Below, in pieces: positions 6,357 to 7,365 of a stretch of DNA of 7,365 bases. Numbering within the stretch: position 1 is the first letter of the stretch; each line of letters begins with the position of its first letter. The position numbers and the translations under genes were made by a program. Below the pieces are notes generated by a model. That model was not told where the DNA came from and made no database searches. It saw only the letters and a program-made list of their open reading frames with translations. The DNA lies in assembly GCA_003516765.1 (NCBI GenBank), contig DPCD01000091.1:1-7365 (forward strand), given 5' to 3'. This stretch comes from Clostridiales bacterium. GTDB lineage: Bacteria; Bacillota; Clostridia; Oscillospirales; Oscillospiraceae.

Positions 6357-7042
6357 TTCGTTCCCTCCTTTCCGAAGTCAAACCGATACGACGAGCGAAC
6401 GCCATCGTCCTCCAAGAGCAAATCCGTACTGAAGCGTTTGCCGGTCTTTTCGGAATAAACATCGTCCACACGGACGCGACCGCGCTCCAGCAGCGCCGCG
6501 ACCATCTGTTTGTCCAGCGTGATTCTCTTGGCGGTCAGAAACTTGTTGTCACGCCAGAGTCCAAATTTGCAGTCGCTTCGTTCGCAGAAAAAGCCTTTCT
6601 TGCTCTCCGTGACATCACTGCCGCAGCGCGGGCATCTGCCAATGACCTCTCGCCCGGAAGGGAACAGCACCTCCGCGCCGGGAACGACGCGGTAGCTGCG
6701 CGTCAGCTCTGTGAGCATGGCGGTAATGTCGCCGAGGAACGCATCCGCATCCAGCTCGCCGCGTTCCACCTGCTTTAGCTTATGCTCCCACTCCGCCGTG
6801 AGCAGCGGCGATTGAAGCTGCTCCGGCAGAACGGTAATCAGCGAATTGCCGATCTGCGTCGGAATGAGATAGACTGCCTTTTTGAGCTTTTTTCGTTCTG
6901 CAAATCCGGCAGACACCAGCTTTTCCAGAATGGCTGCGCGAGTCGCTGGCGTACCAAGGCCGCGACGCTCGGCGTCCTCCGGTGCATCCTTTGCACCTGC
7001 GTTCTCCATCGCTGCCAGCAGCGTATCTTCTGATACGCTTTG
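6353..7042 (-). pseudogene. topB: DNA topoisomerase III remnant: C-terminal third only, N-terminal catalytic part lost
   Basis: The open frame from 7042 (just after a TGA at 7045-7043) gives 229 residues homologous to the end of element-type topoisomerase III. It starts near SEDTLLAAMENAGAKD, then GLGTPATRA, a helical TAEWEHKLKQVERGE region, and a Cys4 zinc ribbon (CPRC and CERSDC) followed by KFGLWRDNKFL. Full-length relatives are roughly 650-700 residues. The Toprim domain and active-site tyrosine should lie upstream but are absent: tnpW's stop is at 7053. No good Shine-Dalgarno precedes the first internal ATG at 7009, so the remnant may not be translated efficiently, although its end carries the ribosome site of the next gene. 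The break could be real or an assembly join. Confidence 0.83.
7021..7038. repeat. Perfect 7-bp inverted repeat at the topB breakpoint
   Basis: GCGTATC (7021-7027) and GATACGC (7032-7038) are separated by TTCT. The repeat covers the position where topB similarity begins (about 7033). No T-run follows on either strand, so it is not a terminator. It may be a by-product or cause of the rearrangement, or chance. Confidence 0.6.
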
Positions 7043-7052
7043 TCAAGGGTGT

Positions 7053-7274
7053 TTAAGAAATTTTTTCGCTTTGTTCAAACTCTTTTGCACAATCATTCAA
7101 AATAAGCCGCTTAATCTTATCGGTCATCGTTTCCTTGCTCGTTTCGCTGAAATGCAGCTTGACACGATAGGTTGTCTTTCCAATCCTCTTTACCATAACG
7201 GGCTGCTGTGTACCTTGTGCGGTCAGAGGGGAAGCGGTAGGGGTGGCGGTGCGGGTGTTGGTTTCGTTGCTCAT
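7053..7274 (-). CDS. tnpW: TnpW family transposon-encoded protein, 73 aa
   Basis: The start is at ATG 7274 because AAAGGAGA lies 4-5 bases upstream; an in-frame start 5 codons earlier would sit in the Shine-Dalgarno region. The first 25 residues are Thr/Ala/Pro-rich and probably disordered. The conserved TnpW core follows: VMVKRIGKTTYRVKLHFS, then TSKETMTDKIKRLIL (about 46-60) and a short acidic tail. The length is typical of the family. Its role is unknown beyond association with clostridial conjugative transposons. It is preceded by a terminator-like hairpin and followed directly by the topB remnant, an arrangement probably created by deletion. The family assignment is from memory but the motif match is strong. 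Confidence 0.87.
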   Translation of the reverse strand: MSNETNTRTATPTASPLTAQGTQQPVMVKRIGKTTYRVKLHFSETSKETMTDKIKRLILNDCAKEFEQSEKIS

Positions 7275-7287
7275 AGGCTCTCCTTTC

Positions 7288-7321
7288 AAAGATAAAGCCC
7301 CATGCGGTCAGCACATGGGGC
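7288..7321 (-). terminator. Terminator-like hairpin before tnpW
   Basis: A perfect 8-bp GC-rich stem (GCCCCATG at 7297-7304 with CATGGGGC at 7314-7321) has a 9-base loop. On the minus strand it is followed by TTTATCTTTG. The T-tract is weaker than in the two other hairpins. It lies 22 bases before the tnpW ATG and probably ends the transcript of a gene beyond the right edge, or attenuates tnpW. Confidence 0.65.
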
Positions 7322-7334
7322 GGTGGTCGGTATA

Positions 7335-7362
7335 GTGAAAGTGCGAAAGTGCAAAGCGCAAA
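7335..7362. repeat. Short degenerate direct repeats
   Basis: Four adjacent copies of a 6-8 base unit of the form G(T/C)G(C)(G)AAA: GTGAAA, GTGCGAAA, GTGCAAA, GCGCAAA. The bases 7322-7334 between them and the hairpin show nothing else I can support. They could be protein-binding sites or the end of a gene outside the window. Confidence 0.45.
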
Positions 7363-7365
7363 GGG

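Noticed and set aside
5764..6432. 222-codon open frame on the plus strand
   Set aside because: It is antisense to the ardC-like start, the terminator, the 96-residue gene and the topB end. It has no recognisable protein motif or Shine-Dalgarno, and it runs through a terminator stem.
7018..7046. Perfect TTGACA (minus strand, 7046-7041) as a promoter for the topB remnant
   Set aside because: At 16-18 base spacing there is no -10 sequence (CGCTGC instead), so it is probably chance.
1..7365. CRISPR array, tRNA, rRNA, IS ends or att sites
   Set aside because: No regularly spaced repeats, no RNA gene signatures, and no transposase or integrase reading frame or terminal inverted repeats were seen in the window.

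Overview
This window looks like part of an integrative conjugative element or conjugative transposon from a gut-type clostridial Firmicute (Oscillospiraceae/Lachnospiraceae-like). The evidence is the set of transposon family proteins recognised from their sequence: TnpW, TnpV, a transposon-transfer assisting (TTRAP-type) protein, the C-terminal part of a topoisomerase III, an ArdC-type antirestriction/zincin protein and the start of a giant polyvalent protein. Shine-Dalgarno sequences are strong (AAGGAGG type). Every gene I can support is on the minus strand, so the locus reads from position 7365 down to 1. No rRNA, tRNA, CRISPR array or IS transposase was seen.

Layout in transcription order: a short degenerate repeat patch (7335-7362); a terminator-like hairpin (7288-7321); tnpW (7274-7053); a topB remnant that has lost its catalytic N-terminal part (7042-6353); a 39-residue one-helix membrane protein (6356-6237); a 96-residue element protein (6240-5950), these last three linked by ATGA stop/start overlaps; a second terminator hairpin (5947-5901); a 611-residue ArdC-like zincin (5882-4047); the TTRAP-like gene (4045-3839); a roughly 110-base spacer; a two-gene unit of a GNAT-like protein (3730-3221) and a 79-residue unknown (3206-2967); a third terminator (2936-2901); and a giant gene starting at 2881 that stays open to the left window edge (960 codons without a stop).

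The giant protein begins with an ArdC-N-like domain. It continues through a low-complexity linker into a domain resembling MutS domain I with the F-x-E motif, then into element-specific conserved regions. Its linker is also read in the +1 frame as a complete tnpV gene (2106-1747), so about 360 bases code for two proteins.

Three points stand out. First, tnpV is fully nested inside the giant gene. Second, three hairpins with T-tracts sit 23-26 bases upstream of the start codons of tnpW, the ardC-like gene and the giant gene, leaving no room for ordinary promoters; this suggests antitermination or attenuation. Third, topB is truncated, with a perfect short inverted repeat at the apparent breakpoint. 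As a working picture, the genes serve DNA processing and protection of the incoming element (topoisomerase remnant, ArdC-type proteins, polyvalent protein), with a small GNAT-like accessory unit of unknown role.
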